Part shown: positions 25,978-34,524 of the stretch, one piece after another
How positions within the stretch are numbered: the first letter of the stretch is position 1
Layout of the letters: the number at the start of each line of letters is the position of its first letter
From: Nostoc sp. HK-01
GTDB taxonomy: Bacteria > Cyanobacteriota > Cyanobacteriia > Cyanobacteriales > Nostocaceae
Direction: 5' to 3'
Length of the DNA: 64,000 nt
Assembly: GCA_003990705.1 (NCBI GenBank)
Contig: AP018318.1
Coordinates: 3,537,501 to 3,601,500, forward strand
Notes under the pieces: model-generated
Database searches by the model: none
What the model was told of the DNA's origin: nothing
What the model saw: the letters and a program-made list of their open reading frames with translations, nothing else
Made by a program: the position numbers and the translations under genes

Positions 25978-26545
25978 ATGTCAGACGGTGAATGGAAAAA
26001 TAACAAAAATACCTCTCCTACGTCAGTGCCTACAACCCGCCTTACGCCAATCAAGCGTAATACCATTACCCATGAATTTGCTCCAAGTGCGGCTGACGCA
26101 ATGTTTGCTGAAGACAGTGACACTCAGTTATGGGAAGCATCTGAACTATTGCGCCAAGGAATGCAACAACAACAAGCTGGAGAACTGATTGCGGCGTTGA
26201 AGTCGTTGCAAAAATCTCTAGAGTTGTTTGAGGTAATTGGAGATATACAACAACAAGAGCAGGCACTTTCTTTTTTAGCCGTAGTCACTTATGCTTCTGG
26301 AGATTATAAAAGTACTATTTCTTATGCCCAACAGTGTCTAACCTTGAAAAAAGAGACACCTGATCCATCTATACAGATGCAGGCGTTTTCTCATTTAGGT
26401 AATGCTTACAGACACTTAAATGACCATAACAAAGCGATTAAATATTTAGAAGAGTGTTTAAAAATTACCCGCAACTTGCAAGACAAACGTAGTCAAGTTG
26501 CAGCATTAAATAACTTAGGATTAGTTTATAAAGCAGCAGGCAACT
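25978..26545 (+). pseudogene. TPR-repeat protein, 5' part (gene split by an IS element)
   Basis: This is the first half of a tetratricopeptide-repeat gene interrupted by the element at 26546-28186. The 5' part encodes an N-terminal low-complexity stretch and then TPR units (AAL-KSLQKSLELFEVIGD, YKSTISYAQQCLTLKKE, HNKAIKYLEECLKITRNLQDK, SQVAALNNLGLVYKAAGN). The IS cuts in after AAGN, and the first in-frame stop lies in the insertion at 26545-26547. Removing the IS and one target-site copy restores KAAGNLKQAIEYQEQ, so the insertion is the only lesion visible. The full gene would encode roughly 360 aa. TPR proteins are adaptors; the binding partner is unknown. Confidence 0.9.
26535..26545. repeat. 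Target-site duplication, left copy
   Basis: AGCAGGCAACT is repeated at 28187-28197. It directly flanks the inverted termini AGGGTGTTGA of the IS. An equivalent reading is a 9-bp duplication GCAGGCAAC with one extra terminal base on each side. Confidence 0.88.
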
Positions 26546-26582
26546 AGGGTGTTGATTTTGTTGGAGAAACCCTCAAAATTTA

Positions 26583-27827
26583 TCATGCAATTTCTGTGTC
26601 GCCAGTTGAGACAGAAAACAAAATTCTTCTTTTCGAGAGCATGGATTGACCAAAAACTTGAGCCGCCCAGTCTTCAACATCTAAAAAACGGACTGTTTCT
26701 AATGCTTCTTTCACAAGAGTAGTTGTTAAATTCATAGTTGATAAACAAATACTCAAAAACATTTGACCTATTTGTTTAAAAGGAGAACGAGAAGAAAATT
26801 GCTTGTATTTTCCAAATAGCGATTCCAAGACATCCGTTGTAGCTAATAATGTTTGTCCTGGTTGAATAAAAGAAAGTTCCTGTGTTAAATAGCTCAGAAT
26901 TTTTTGTGCAAACTCTTCTGAATAATTCACAAGCGTTGTTAAGTGTTGTTGTATTATGCTGAAAGTTTCTTGATTTAGCCCACACAATTTAATTTGAGTT
27001 TCTACAAAGCGTGTTATTTGAACCATTTGCTTCCAATTTATTAGTGAGTCTTGGTAAGCAGCCAACCATGTAAATTTCTCTTTCAATTTACTATATAAAA
27101 TATCTGGTTCTGTATTTGGTACTAAATCTCTTAAAATATCTAATGGTGAATTTAGCAGATATAAAGCCCAATTTACGAGTTTTTCTAAGTTAAAGTAACG
27201 GCATTGTGAGCGTTGAGAGGGCGGAGATAAGAAAGATAGTTCAGTTTGTTGCAGTTGTTTTCGACATTGACTACATTGCTGTATAAAAGACTGGTATTTA
27301 TCCGACCTATGTAATTCATGCTTGAGTAATAAAGCCATTGCATGAGTTACATCATAGGTATAAATTACATCAGGATGATTTTGTTGATATAGTTTAATTC
27401 CTTTTTGAATATCACTTCCGTGGTCAGCAATTATTTGTCGAGGACAACCACATTTGAGGCTAACTTCCGTCAATTTCTCTTGGATGAGTTCACCTCTGGT
27501 TGAATGCATAATTTCTAATGCCAGAATTTGAACATCCTGATGCTGTAATCCTCTTCTTAGCGGCAAGATTTCTTCTTCTAGCTTTTGTTGTGAAACTCCT
27601 AAAATTACCAGTCCTTTTTCAGTTCCTAATTCTACAGTTAAATCAACAATAAAAATCCAGTCATCTCTTATTTCTTTCTTTCTGGTTAGTTCAAAAAAAC
27701 CAATTCTCCCTAACCATTTCCTAATACTACTAAAGCTGGGAGTCTCCTGTGTAAACAATTCTTTGTACAAATCAAAGGTCTTCTCGACTCCTCTATAACT
27801 ATTGCCACACTCTATAACCTGTTGCAC
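26583..27827 (-). CDS. DDE transposase, main domain (ORF B)
   Basis: A 414-codon frame starting at a GTG that may be a translation start or may only be reached by frame change from ORF A. The frame is in fact open back to the A-run at about 27897. DDE-type acidic residues are visible: Asp62 in FIVDLTVELG, Asp135 in IIADHGSD, and Glu335 in TTDVLESLFGKYK. A DV-THAMALLLKH segment after the second Asp resembles the insertion region of large cyanobacterial transposases. A long mostly alpha-helical insertion separates the second Asp and the Glu. The stop lies 36 bp from the left end of the IS. Together with ORF A the protein would be about 510 aa. Confidence 0.88.
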   Translation of the reverse strand: MQQVIECGNSYRGVEKTFDLYKELFTQETPSFSSIRKWLGRIGFFELTRKKEIRDDWIFIVDLTVELGTEKGLVILGVSQQKLEEEILPLRRGLQHQDVQILALEIMHSTRGELIQEKLTEVSLKCGCPRQIIADHGSDIQKGIKLYQQNHPDVIYTYDVTHAMALLLKHELHRSDKYQSFIQQCSQCRKQLQQTELSFLSPPSQRSQCRYFNLEKLVNWALYLLNSPLDILRDLVPNTEPDILYSKLKEKFTWLAAYQDSLINWKQMVQITRFVETQIKLCGLNQETFSIIQQHLTTLVNYSEEFAQKILSYLTQELSFIQPGQTLLATTDVLESLFGKYKQFSSRSPFKQIGQMFLSICLSTMNLTTTLVKEALETVRFLDVEDWAAQVFGQSMLSKRRILFSVSTGDTEIA

Positions 27828-27888
27828 TGAAATCTGAATAGTTTCGACTGAATAATGATGCCCCTTGGCGACTAATTCTTCTTTTGAG

Positions 27889-28116
27889 TCAATCTCTTTT
27901 TTTTTCCTGGACTGTTTCTATGTTTGCTTTTTGTAGTTTTTCTTCAGCAATTTTGGCTCGATTCTTCCAATAATCTCTTGATGCGGATAAATCTCTCACT
28001 TTTATTTCTAATGCTCTCAGTTTTTTTTGCTTTTCCAAGGCTCTCTGTTTCCAATTGTCTCGACCCTTGTGAAATAGCCTTGCCAACCGACTACTTGGGC
28101 TTTTAAACTCTTGCAT
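27889..28116 (-). CDS. Transposase N-terminal frame (ORF A), basic coiled coil
   Basis: A 75-aa frame beginning 70 bp inside the right end of the IS. It is strongly basic and helical (SRLARLFHKGRDNWKQRALEKQKK, then DYWKNRAKIAEEKLQKAN), the usual DNA-binding or multimerisation start of such transposases. It ends in VQEKKRD at a run of nine adenines (coding strand; 27897-27905). Reading on with one A fewer continues into ORF B as KKEIDSKEELVAKGHHYSVE. So the transposase is expressed either through slippage on the A9 run or not at all, if the extra A is an inactivating mutation. Confidence 0.82.
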   Translation of the reverse strand: MQEFKSPSSRLARLFHKGRDNWKQRALEKQKKLRALEIKVRDLSASRDYWKNRAKIAEEKLQKANIETVQEKKRD

Positions 28117-28186
28117 TGACTTTGAGTTCGTTACATAGTTCTTGCATGAGAAGCTACCATCATCAAGCTCTCAAAGTCAACACCCT

Positions 28187-28197
28187 AGCAGGCAACT
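28187..28197. repeat. Target-site duplication, right copy
   Basis: AGCAGGCAACT, identical to 26535-26545, directly after the right inverted terminus of the IS. Confidence 0.88.
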
Positions 28198-28706
28198 TAA
28201 AACAAGCGATTGAGTATCAAGAGCAAAGTTTAAAACTCGTGCAAGAACTCCAAGATAACTGGGGTATAGAACAGGTACTAAAAAATCTGGGTAATGCTTG
28301 GTATGCTTTGGACAATTATCCTAAAGCGATCGCCCACTACGAACAGTGTGTCAAAGTAGCACGCATTCTCAACAATCCGCGTAGTGCCATTCAGGTACTC
28401 AAGAACTTAGGCAATGCTTGTTATGCTACCAATGATTATGGCAAAGCCATGACTTATTACGAAGAACGTTTGCAACTAGCCAGAGAATTAAAAGACAAGC
28501 GTAGTGAAGAACAATCTCTTGGGAGTTTAGGCGTTACCTGTGAAGCTCTGGGAGATTACAGCCAAGCAATCAAATATTATGAACAACGCTTACTCTTAGC
28601 TAGAAGTATTAAAGACCGTCGCATCGAAGAACAAGCTCTCGCTAGTTTAAAAGTTGCTTGCTATGCTTTGGGTGATTACGCTAAGGCTATGCAATATCAG
28701 GAATAG
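28187..28706 (+). pseudogene. TPR-repeat protein, 3' part (gene split by an IS element)
   Basis: The second half of the interrupted TPR gene. It encodes at least four further TPR units with the NYPKAIAHYEQCVKVARI, DYGKAMTYYEERLQLAREL, DYSQAIKYYEQRLLLAR and DYAKAMQYQE cores. The stop TAG at 28704-28706 comes in the middle of the last unit, so the C-terminus may also be shorter than in relatives. An apparent longer frame starting at 28116 includes IS sequence and is not a real start. It is not likely to be expressed from its own start, as no Shine-Dalgarno or good start codon is seen near 28187. Confidence 0.88.
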
Positions 28707-28869
28707 TCACACAATTTTGGATTCTAGATTTTAGATTGACCCAATGCCTAAAGTCAGGAAAACCTATCGCCTTTTTAAATTTTGAATTTTGAATCTTCAA
28801 TCCAAAATTTGAAATTTAAAATCTAAAATTCGGTCAAGGTTCATTAGTTGTTCTATACCCCTTTCTCTC

Positions 28870-29625
28870 TTACTTATTTGCTGCTTGGAGATAAACTAGG
28901 GCTTCCTCCGTTTCCACTTGAGGAAATTCTGTATAAAAATTACTGACACTACGGAAAAACTCTGGTGTTTCTAAGAAAATCAGGCGATCGCACCACTGCT
29001 GTAACCAAGGTACCAACTCTAGTGGTGCAACTGGCGCACATAGCCAAACTGCCGCTGGAGCCAGCTTTTTTATAGTAATTGCTGCTACTGCCATAGTCAT
29101 CCCAGTAGCAATCCCATCATCAACTAAAATCAGTGTCGCTCCTGCTGGATGCACTGATGGACAAGCGGAACTAAAATATGCTTCTAACTCTTGAGCTTGA
29201 TTCATCGCTTGATTGAGTGCAGTTTCTTGCCAGCGCGATGTATATTTCCAGCGACAAACCTTTGGTTGATTCCACAACACATCACCAGCCGCAGTTACTG
29301 CACCAATTGCTAACTCTGGGTTATCTGGATGACTAATTTTTTTAGCTACAACTATTGTCAAAGGACAATCTAAAAGTTGGGCAATTGGTGCTGCTACTGG
29401 TATACCCCCTCTTGGCAAAGCATAGACAATTGGTACAGGTTTAATACCAAAGTCAGTTGTTTGTTGAGTCAGCACATTCTGAATCACTCGCGCTAACTCT
29501 GCACCCGCCTGGGTACGATTCTCAAAAAGAGGGGTGTGTAACATACTTTTCTTGAGGGCATTGTTTTTATCATGACTTAAATTCGCTGCTACAATAAAAC
29601 TCATACCAATTTCAGTATTGAGCAA
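28870..29625 (-). CDS. Phosphoribosyltransferase domain protein
   Basis: A protein of up to 251 aa with a type I PRTase fold. The PRPP loop is LILVDDGIATGMTMAVA, where the two aspartates contact PRPP; the N-terminal strand-loop is YALPRGGIPVAAPIAQLLDCPLTIVVAKKISHPDNPELAIGAV. Such proteins are common and annotated as putative phosphoribosyltransferases, often fused to or paired with a hydrolase; the substrate base is unknown. The true start may be downstream of 29625: ATG at 29604 or the ATG before LHTPLFENRTQAG are both possible, and the first 30 residues are not conserved-looking. It is divergent from the uracil-DNA glycosylase gene. Confidence 0.85.
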   Translation of the reverse strand: MLNTEIGMSFIVAANLSHDKNNALKKSMLHTPLFENRTQAGAELARVIQNVLTQQTTDFGIKPVPIVYALPRGGIPVAAPIAQLLDCPLTIVVAKKISHPDNPELAIGAVTAAGDVLWNQPKVCRWKYTSRWQETALNQAMNQAQELEAYFSSACPSVHPAGATLILVDDGIATGMTMAVAAITIKKLAPAAVWLCAPVAPLELVPWLQQWCDRLIFLETPEFFRSVSNFYTEFPQVETEEALVYLQAANK

Positions 29626-29691
29626 CAGATAAATCTAGCGAGATTTTACTGAAATTAAACATCAGGTGCTGATCCCAACAAGCGTAGTTTC

Positions 29692-30372
29692 ATGAGCAGC
29701 GATATTCAACTCAGTCTCTTTGGTGAATCTAACTTCTCTCAAAAAGAACTGATTCCTACAGATGCCAAAATTCCCATTCTGACGGGAACCTACAACAATA
29801 TGACCGAGTTGGCACAACACTGCAATCAGTGCCAGCGTTGCGAATTAGGACAAACTCGCACTCATGCGGTGGTAGGGCGTGGTCATCTCAAAGCCCCAAT
29901 CATGATTGTGGGAGAAGCACCAGGGCAGAACGAAGATGAAACAGGTTTACCATTTGTCGGTAGATCTGGGCAGTTGCTAGAGAAAATCTTGGAATCTGTA
30001 AATTTAACTACTGAGCATGATGTATACATTGGTAACATCAATAAATGCAGACCACCCAATAATCGTGTTCCTACTCCTCAGGAAATGGCCGCTTGCATTC
30101 CATATTTGTTAGAACAAATTCGCTTAGTTGATCCAAAAATCATTTTGTTAACAGGTGCAACGGCAGTTAAAGGATTAACTGGCGAAAAACAGGGAATCAC
30201 CAAAATTCGTGGTCAGTGGATAGAGTGGCAAGGCCGTTTATGTATGCCAATTTTTCATCCCTCCTACTTATTGCGTAACCCATCTAAGGAAAAAGGCAGC
30301 CCAAAATGGTTGATGTGGCAAGATATCCAAGCAGTACGCGCTAAGTATGATGAACTTAAACAAAATCTTTGA
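29692..30372 (+). CDS. Uracil-DNA glycosylase, family 4 (Fe-S)
   Basis: A 226-aa repair enzyme that removes uracil from DNA. The family 4 signature is complete: Cys pair at CNQCQRCELGQTRT, GEAPGQNEDETGLPFVGRSGQLL (catalytic loop), NINKCRPPNNRVPTPQE with the third Cys, a fourth Cys in EMAACIPYLLEQI, and the HPSYLLR loop at the C-terminus. The four cysteines should hold a [4Fe-4S] cluster. The first 35 residues (SSDIQLSLFGESNFS) are a poorly conserved extension often seen in cyanobacterial members. A single gene, starting 66 bp from the divergent phosphoribosyltransferase gene. Confidence 0.93.
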   Translation: MSSDIQLSLFGESNFSQKELIPTDAKIPILTGTYNNMTELAQHCNQCQRCELGQTRTHAVVGRGHLKAPIMIVGEAPGQNEDETGLPFVGRSGQLLEKILESVNLTTEHDVYIGNINKCRPPNNRVPTPQEMAACIPYLLEQIRLVDPKIILLTGATAVKGLTGEKQGITKIRGQWIEWQGRLCMPIFHPSYLLRNPSKEKGSPKWLMWQDIQAVRAKYDELKQNL

Positions 30373-30623
30373 GAATGAAAGCAACAAAGTTTAAATCAAT
30401 CTTAATTTTTGCAATTTATCTGAGAAATTTGGTAAGAGAATACGGCTGATAATGAAAAATTTTGTATTCTGAAATTATTAACAATAATATGCAGAAATCT
30501 AATTTGATATCAAGTGGATTGTGATTCTTGAATTATTCTTTAAGCTGGTGTTTTTTCCGTAGATGTTTGATAAATTACTAAAGAAATTCTCTAAATTTGC
30601 CCTAACTCGTAATTAGTGTAACT

Positions 30624-31163
30624 GTGCAAATTCATTCTCACCAAGAATTTGACCCCAGATCAAACAAACCTGTTGAACAGGGGTTGCGAAGAGTTTTAGA
30701 TCGCTTGGTTAGCACAATGCAGCGTGATGCCTTGATTAGACAAACAACTAATCAATTGAGAGAATCGCTTCAGGCCGATCGCGTAATTTTATATTATTTT
30801 TATTGGCAGTGGCAGGGACAGGTCACTTTTGAATCCTTAAGTTCAGATAAATATTCAATCTTAGGTTCCACAGGGCAAGATAATTGTTTTACTGATGAAT
30901 ATGCAGCTTTGTATTTAGCTGGCAGAATTAGAGCGATCGCTAATATTGATCAAGAATCATTAGAAAGCTGTCACCGAGAATTTCTCCAAAGCATCCAGGT
31001 ACGTGCTAACTTAGTTGTGCCTATTTTAGTCCCCAAAGGATTGTGGGGTTTACTCGTGGCGCATCAATGTCAAGCACCCCGTATTTGGTCGCAAGCAGAT
31101 ATCGACTTAATGCAAACAGCAGCCAAAACCCTAGCCACAGACTACAACATTTTAGGAAGTTAA
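30624..31163 (+). CDS. Stand-alone GAF protein with DXCF-type cyanobacteriochrome signature
   Basis: A 179-aa protein made of a single GAF domain (about residues 25-175) with a short N-terminal lead and no output domain. It carries DNCF (Asp86-Phe89, a DXCF motif with Cys88) and the canonical SCHREFL with Cys116-His117, exactly 28 residues later, the spacing of the two chromophore cysteines in TePixJ-like DXCF cyanobacteriochromes. The C-terminal RANLVVPIL-KGLWGLLVAHQC is also typical. It should therefore bind a bilin and act as a blue/green-type sensor in trans. The start is GTG at 30624. A 7-bp CGGCGAA/TTCGCCG hairpin follows at 31174-31198. Confidence 0.82.
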   Translation: MQIHSHQEFDPRSNKPVEQGLRRVLDRLVSTMQRDALIRQTTNQLRESLQADRVILYYFYWQWQGQVTFESLSSDKYSILGSTGQDNCFTDEYAALYLAGRIRAIANIDQESLESCHREFLQSIQVRANLVVPILVPKGLWGLLVAHQCQAPRIWSQADIDLMQTAAKTLATDYNILGS

Positions 31164-31301
31164 GTTATCCAAACGGCGAATCTGTAATCATTTCGCCGAT
31201 AGGAGCATCTACAATAAAGTTAAGTGAATTAAGTTTCGAGGCAAACTCCTTCAGGGCAGACACTTAACTAATTGCTGATAAAACTGTACTTGATTCAGAG
31301 T

Positions 31302-32045
31302 TTAAGCCGTAATTCCACCATCAATCTTCAGACTCGCACCAGTTACAAAGGCGGCTCCGGGGCTTGCAAGATAGGCAACCATATCGGCAATCTCGTCGGC
31401 TTGACCGTAACGACCGATGGCGATCGCTTTTTTTAACTGCTCGGCAAAAGCTCCATCGGCTGGGTTCATATCAGTATCAATGGGGCCAGGCTGAATATTG
31501 TTGACCGTGATGCCACGTTCCCCCAGATCGCGGGCAAGCCCACGGGTAAAACTTGCGATCGCACCCTTAGTCAACGCATAGACAGAGCCACCCACAAAGG
31601 GAACAACATCGCTATTAATGCTACCAATCATGATAATTCGTCCCCCTTTGCCCATGTGGCGTAATGCCTCCTGAGTCGCTACAAAGACTCCCTTAATGTT
31701 CACTGCAATCAATCTATCAAACTCATCGAGCGAGAACTGATCAATTGGGGCTAAGGCAGCAACTCCAGCATTATTCACTAAGATATCGAGGCGACCAAAA
31801 GTCTTTACGGTTTGGGCGATCGCGTTTTTCACTGCTTCAACATCTGCACTATCAGCACGAATTGCCAACGCCTGACCGCCTGCCGCTTGAATGGCTTGCG
31901 CTAAATCCTCGGCTTTCTGTGATGAACTAGTGTATGTAAAAGCGACAGCAGCACCCTCCTGGGCAAGACGTTTGGCGATCGCAGCACCAATGCCACGCGA
32001 ACCTCCAGTAACCAATGCAACTTTATCTATGAGTGGTTGATTCAT
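31302..32045 (-). CDS. Short-chain dehydrogenase/reductase (FabG-like)
   Basis: A 247-aa classical SDR. The cofactor-binding TGGSRGIG motif is at residues 14-21, NNAGVAAL follows strand 4, and the catalytic tetrad includes the Ser of MIGSINSD, and Tyr/Lys in YALTKGAIASF. The C-terminal PGPIDTDMN is characteristic of FabG-like or YgfF-like oxidoreductases. It is NADPH-type by the GGSRG pattern, but the substrate is open: it need not be the FAS-II FabG, since no other fatty-acid genes are near. Convergent with the stand-alone GAF gene, with about 138 bp between their stops. Confidence 0.88.
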   Translation of the reverse strand: MNQPLIDKVALVTGGSRGIGAAIAKRLAQEGAAVAFTYTSSSQKAEDLAQAIQAAGGQALAIRADSADVEAVKNAIAQTVKTFGRLDILVNNAGVAALAPIDQFSLDEFDRLIAVNIKGVFVATQEALRHMGKGGRIIMIGSINSDVVPFVGGSVYALTKGAIASFTRGLARDLGERGITVNNIQPGPIDTDMNPADGAFAEQLKKAIAIGRYGQADEIADMVAYLASPGAAFVTGASLKIDGGITA

Positions 32046-32173
32046 TTTGGTAGACTTTTATACTATTAACATCTGTGAAGACTGGATGTAGAAGATTAAG
32101 GCTATCTCATAAGTGTAGGTTGACTCTAAAAATCATGATTTAATCAGAGTTCCATTACCCCTCACACCCTTCT

Positions 32174-33538
32174 CTAAAACCCTAATTTTTCGTTCTCTTG
32201 CGTAAGTCCTATGGTTGATACTAATTGAGATTTCCAGTTAACTAAGTCTGCTAAAGAGCGATCACGGTAACGTCCATAACGCTCTTGTTTACTTTTAATT
32301 TTTGTACCTAAATCCGGCAAAATACCGAAGTTGGGCGGCATTGGTTGAAAATGTTTGGGAGAAGCCGAACTAATAAAATCTAATAACGCCCCTAGCATTG
32401 TTGTTGGCGGTACAATCAACGGTTCTTTACCCAAAGCCAGTCGGGCTGCATTGGTTCCCGCCAGCCAACCACCAGCAGCGGCGGCGGTGTAACCTTCCGT
32501 GCCAATTAACTGTCCCGCCGCTAATAACGTAGGACGTTGTTTAAATTGTAATGTCGGCTGCATCAGTTGGGGTGCATTGATAAAAGTATTACGGTGCATA
32601 ACTCCCAGCCGTACAAACTCAGCCTTTTCTAAACCAGGGATCAGTTGAAATACGCGTTTTTGTTCACCCCAACGCAGATTAGTTTGAAAGCCTACCATAT
32701 TCCACAGTTGTCCAGCTTTATCTTCTTGGCGTAACTGCACAACAGCGTAGGGACGCTCCCCGGTGCGGCTATCAGATAAACCTACTGGCTTTAAGGGGCC
32801 ATAACGCATCGTATCTTCGCCCCGTTGCGCCAATTCTTCAATTGGTAAACAAGCTTCAAAAAACTTCGCTGTTTCCCGTTCAAAATCTTTCAGTTCTGTT
32901 TGTTCGGCTTGACACAGGGCTTGCCAAAACTGCAAATACTGTTCTTTATTCATCGGACAGTTGAGATAGGCGGCTTCACCTTTGTCATACCGCGATGCCA
33001 TAAAGGCAATGTCACGATTAATTGACTCACCAACAATAATGGGACTAGCCGCGTCAAAAAAGCTCATGTACTCCATCCCGGTGAAGCGGTGCAAGTCTGC
33101 GGCTAAGTCAGGACTAGTTAACGGCCCGGTTGCTAACACCACAATGCCTTCGGGGATAGCATTGACTTCACCGCGCCGAAATTCTACTAAAGGATGGTTT
33201 GATACTGCTGCTGTTAAATCTTGACTAAATTGGCCTCTGTCTACTGCCAGCGCCCCACCAGCCGGAACCGCGTGTTCATCAGCTTTAGATATAACAATAG
33301 AACCTAATTGTCGCAGTTCTTCGTGGAGTAATCCAGCAGCGCGATCGCTGGCCATCGCCCCAAAAGAATTACTACAAACTAACTCGGCCAAATGTTCTGT
33401 ATGATGGGCAGGGCTAAAGCGTTTGGGACGCATTTCATGAAAAATTACAGGTACTCCCGCCTGGGCAATTTGCCACGCTGCTTCTGTCCCAGCTAGTCCA
33501 CCTCCAATTACTTGTATCGGTTGTTGTTCCATAATCAT
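32174..33538 (-). CDS. trmFO: FADH2/folate-dependent tRNA (uracil-54-C5)-methyltransferase
   Basis: A 454-aa flavoprotein. The N-terminal FAD-binding motif is [16 protein letters not shown], followed by [28 protein letters not shown], which is specific to TrmFO. The FNPM-type region [18 protein letters not shown], the [18 protein letters not shown] block and the [28 protein letters not shown] segment are all typical. It methylates U54 of tRNA (ribothymidine) with methylene-tetrahydrofolate. Length matches the family. The start at 33538 gives MIMEQQP; the second ATG, two codons later, may be the real start. Confidence 0.95.
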   Translation of the reverse strand: MIMEQQPIQVIGGGLAGTEAAWQIAQAGVPVIFHEMRPKRFSPAHHTEHLAELVCSNSFGAMASDRAAGLLHEELRQLGSIVISKADEHAVPAGGALAVDRGQFSQDLTAAVSNHPLVEFRRGEVNAIPEGIVVLATGPLTSPDLAADLHRFTGMEYMSFFDAASPIIVGESINRDIAFMASRYDKGEAAYLNCPMNKEQYLQFWQALCQAEQTELKDFERETAKFFEACLPIEELAQRGEDTMRYGPLKPVGLSDSRTGERPYAVVQLRQEDKAGQLWNMVGFQTNLRWGEQKRVFQLIPGLEKAEFVRLGVMHRNTFINAPQLMQPTLQFKQRPTLLAAGQLIGTEGYTAAAAGGWLAGTNAARLALGKEPLIVPPTTMLGALLDFISSASPKHFQPMPPNFGILPDLGTKIKSKQERYGRYRDRSLADLVNWKSQLVSTIGLTQENEKLGF

Positions 33539-33574
33539 CTGCGTTTATCTGCGGTTAATTACCACTGTAATGTA

Positions 33575-33793
33575 TTAGTTCATCACATATAATTCAGGAT
33601 GGGTGATTGGTAATTCCCACGATGCAGGGATAGTGTAAGTTCCAGCCGGATAAGGTGAAACCCAGGAGTTAGGATGATGTCCTGGCAAGACAATTTTGAC
33701 TCTACTTTCTGATACCCACAGAACATTGTATATGTAACCACGAAAGTAGATTTGCTTTCCGCTGGTTAAATCATTCTTGCTTGCTTGCTTCAT
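33575..33793 (-). CDS. Small protein of unknown function (72 aa), second of an overlapping pair
   Basis: The best start is the ATG at 33793 (MKQASKNDLTSGKQIYFRG), overlapping the end of the preceding 52-aa frame by 23 bp; a longer version from 33838 is possible but would overlap it by 68 bp. The protein has beta-rich character (IYNVLWVSESRVKIVLPGHHPNSW, TYTIPASWELPITH). Its fold is not recognised; the alternation of short strands suggests a small barrel. The overlap suggests translational coupling to the upstream gene. It starts downstream of the secreted-protein genes on the same strand and ends 37 bp before trmFO. Confidence 0.6.
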   Translation of the reverse strand: MKQASKNDLTSGKQIYFRGYIYNVLWVSESRVKIVLPGHHPNSWVSPYPAGTYTIPASWELPITHPELYVMN

Positions 33794-33929
33794 CACCATC
33801 TTGTTCGTACTGCTCCCACTGCTGAATGGTTTCGTCAATTTCCTCTGGTGTTGCTTCTCTAGTTTCTCCTGAGTCTTCCTCAGTTACCCAGTCATTATCC
33901 GCTGGATCAATGTAGGTGCGTGGCGACAT
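33771..33929 (-). CDS. Acidic micro-protein (52 aa), first of an overlapping pair
   Basis: A short frame too small for most gene finders: ATG at 33929, stop TGA at 33771-33773. The product is strikingly acidic (PADNDWVTEEDSGETREATPEEIDETIQQ split over residues 9-37, ending DGDEASKQE) and predicted mostly helical. The codons near its end overlap the start of the 72-aa frame in another reading frame (33771-33793), an arrangement common for translationally coupled antitoxin-toxin or small regulator pairs, but neither partner resembles a known toxin or antitoxin. No ribosome-binding site is clear. It is plausible rather than proven. Confidence 0.5.
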   Translation of the reverse strand: MSPRTYIDPADNDWVTEEDSGETREATPEEIDETIQQWEQYEQDGDEASKQE

Positions 33930-34004
33930 TCACTAACCTCAAACAGAGCTAGTCAATAAATTACCACGACTCACAAAAGCTCTCAAAGTCAACATAAACA
34001 AAAC

Positions 34005-34421
34005 TCATCTATGACGCAACAACCAATGCCATCCTGAACCATTGCGACTCAGCCAGGAATCATTAAAGTTAGTATGATGCTCGTCTAAATAAGGGTTATA
34101 GGCTGGATAAACATCAAAAATTGCGTCATTTTCGACGCGAATTTTGAGATGACGACAACTGCCTGCAATTTCAATAGTAACAGTATCGGCAGTGGAATTA
34201 CTCTCATAGGGCTTTAAAAGATACTCTCTGATGGCTGCTTGTTTTAGGCGAGAAAGACAACGCACCCGCACCGTTGAATTTTGAACAGGACTATCTAATA
34301 AATATGGTAGAAGTTGAGAGTTTTGCGGAGTATGTTTGGGAATTTCGGCATTTGCTAAAGCTGGCACTAATAGCACCATAATTGCACTAGTAAACATGAT
34401 TTTGTTCATAAATATTTTCAA
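34005..34421 (-). CDS. Secreted protein of unknown function (138 aa)
   Basis: The N-terminus (MNKIMFTSAIMVLLVPALANA, about residues 5-25) is a good signal peptide with a signal peptidase I site after ANA. The mature part is about 113 aa with a possible disulphide pair (CLSRL and CRHLKIRV). There is no recognisable domain. The start may be the second Met (MNK). It lies downstream of the 217-aa secreted protein on the same strand, with 103 bp between, and may be part of one transcript. No relationship to known enzyme families could be seen. Confidence 0.65.
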   Translation of the reverse strand: MKIFMNKIMFTSAIMVLLVPALANAEIPKHTPQNSQLLPYLLDSPVQNSTVRVRCLSRLKQAAIREYLLKPYESNSTADTVTIEIAGSCRHLKIRVENDAIFDVYPAYNPYLDEHHTNFNDSWLSRNGSGWHWLLRHR

Positions 34422-34524
34422 AAGCTAAAAATTGCCAAGGCGCTAACCTTGGCGTTTTCAAGTTAATTATTTTTGTATTTTTTGTAGGATGAACATTCTG
34501 CCCATCCTCATATTGAAAGTTGAA

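Larger units (their letters stand above)
26546..28186 (-). mobile_element. Insertion sequence (1641 bp) with 15-bp imperfect terminal inverted repeats
   Basis: The left end AGGGTGTTGATTTTG and the reverse complement of the right end AGGGTGTTGACTTTG differ at one base in 15. The element is flanked by an 11-bp direct repeat and has split a TPR gene. It carries two minus-strand frames that together look like one DDE transposase (see the two CDS entries). I do not assign an IS family. The uninterrupted reading frame on each side and exact target duplication point to recent insertion. Confidence 0.92.

Noticed and set aside
25943-26188. 81-codon frame overlapping the TPR 5' part
   Set aside because: It is an out-of-frame shadow of the TPR gene, which has its own ATG at 25978.
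28116-28186. Extension of the TPR 3' frame into the IS end
   Set aside because: Bases before 28187 belong to the IS terminus; the apparent start there is accidental.
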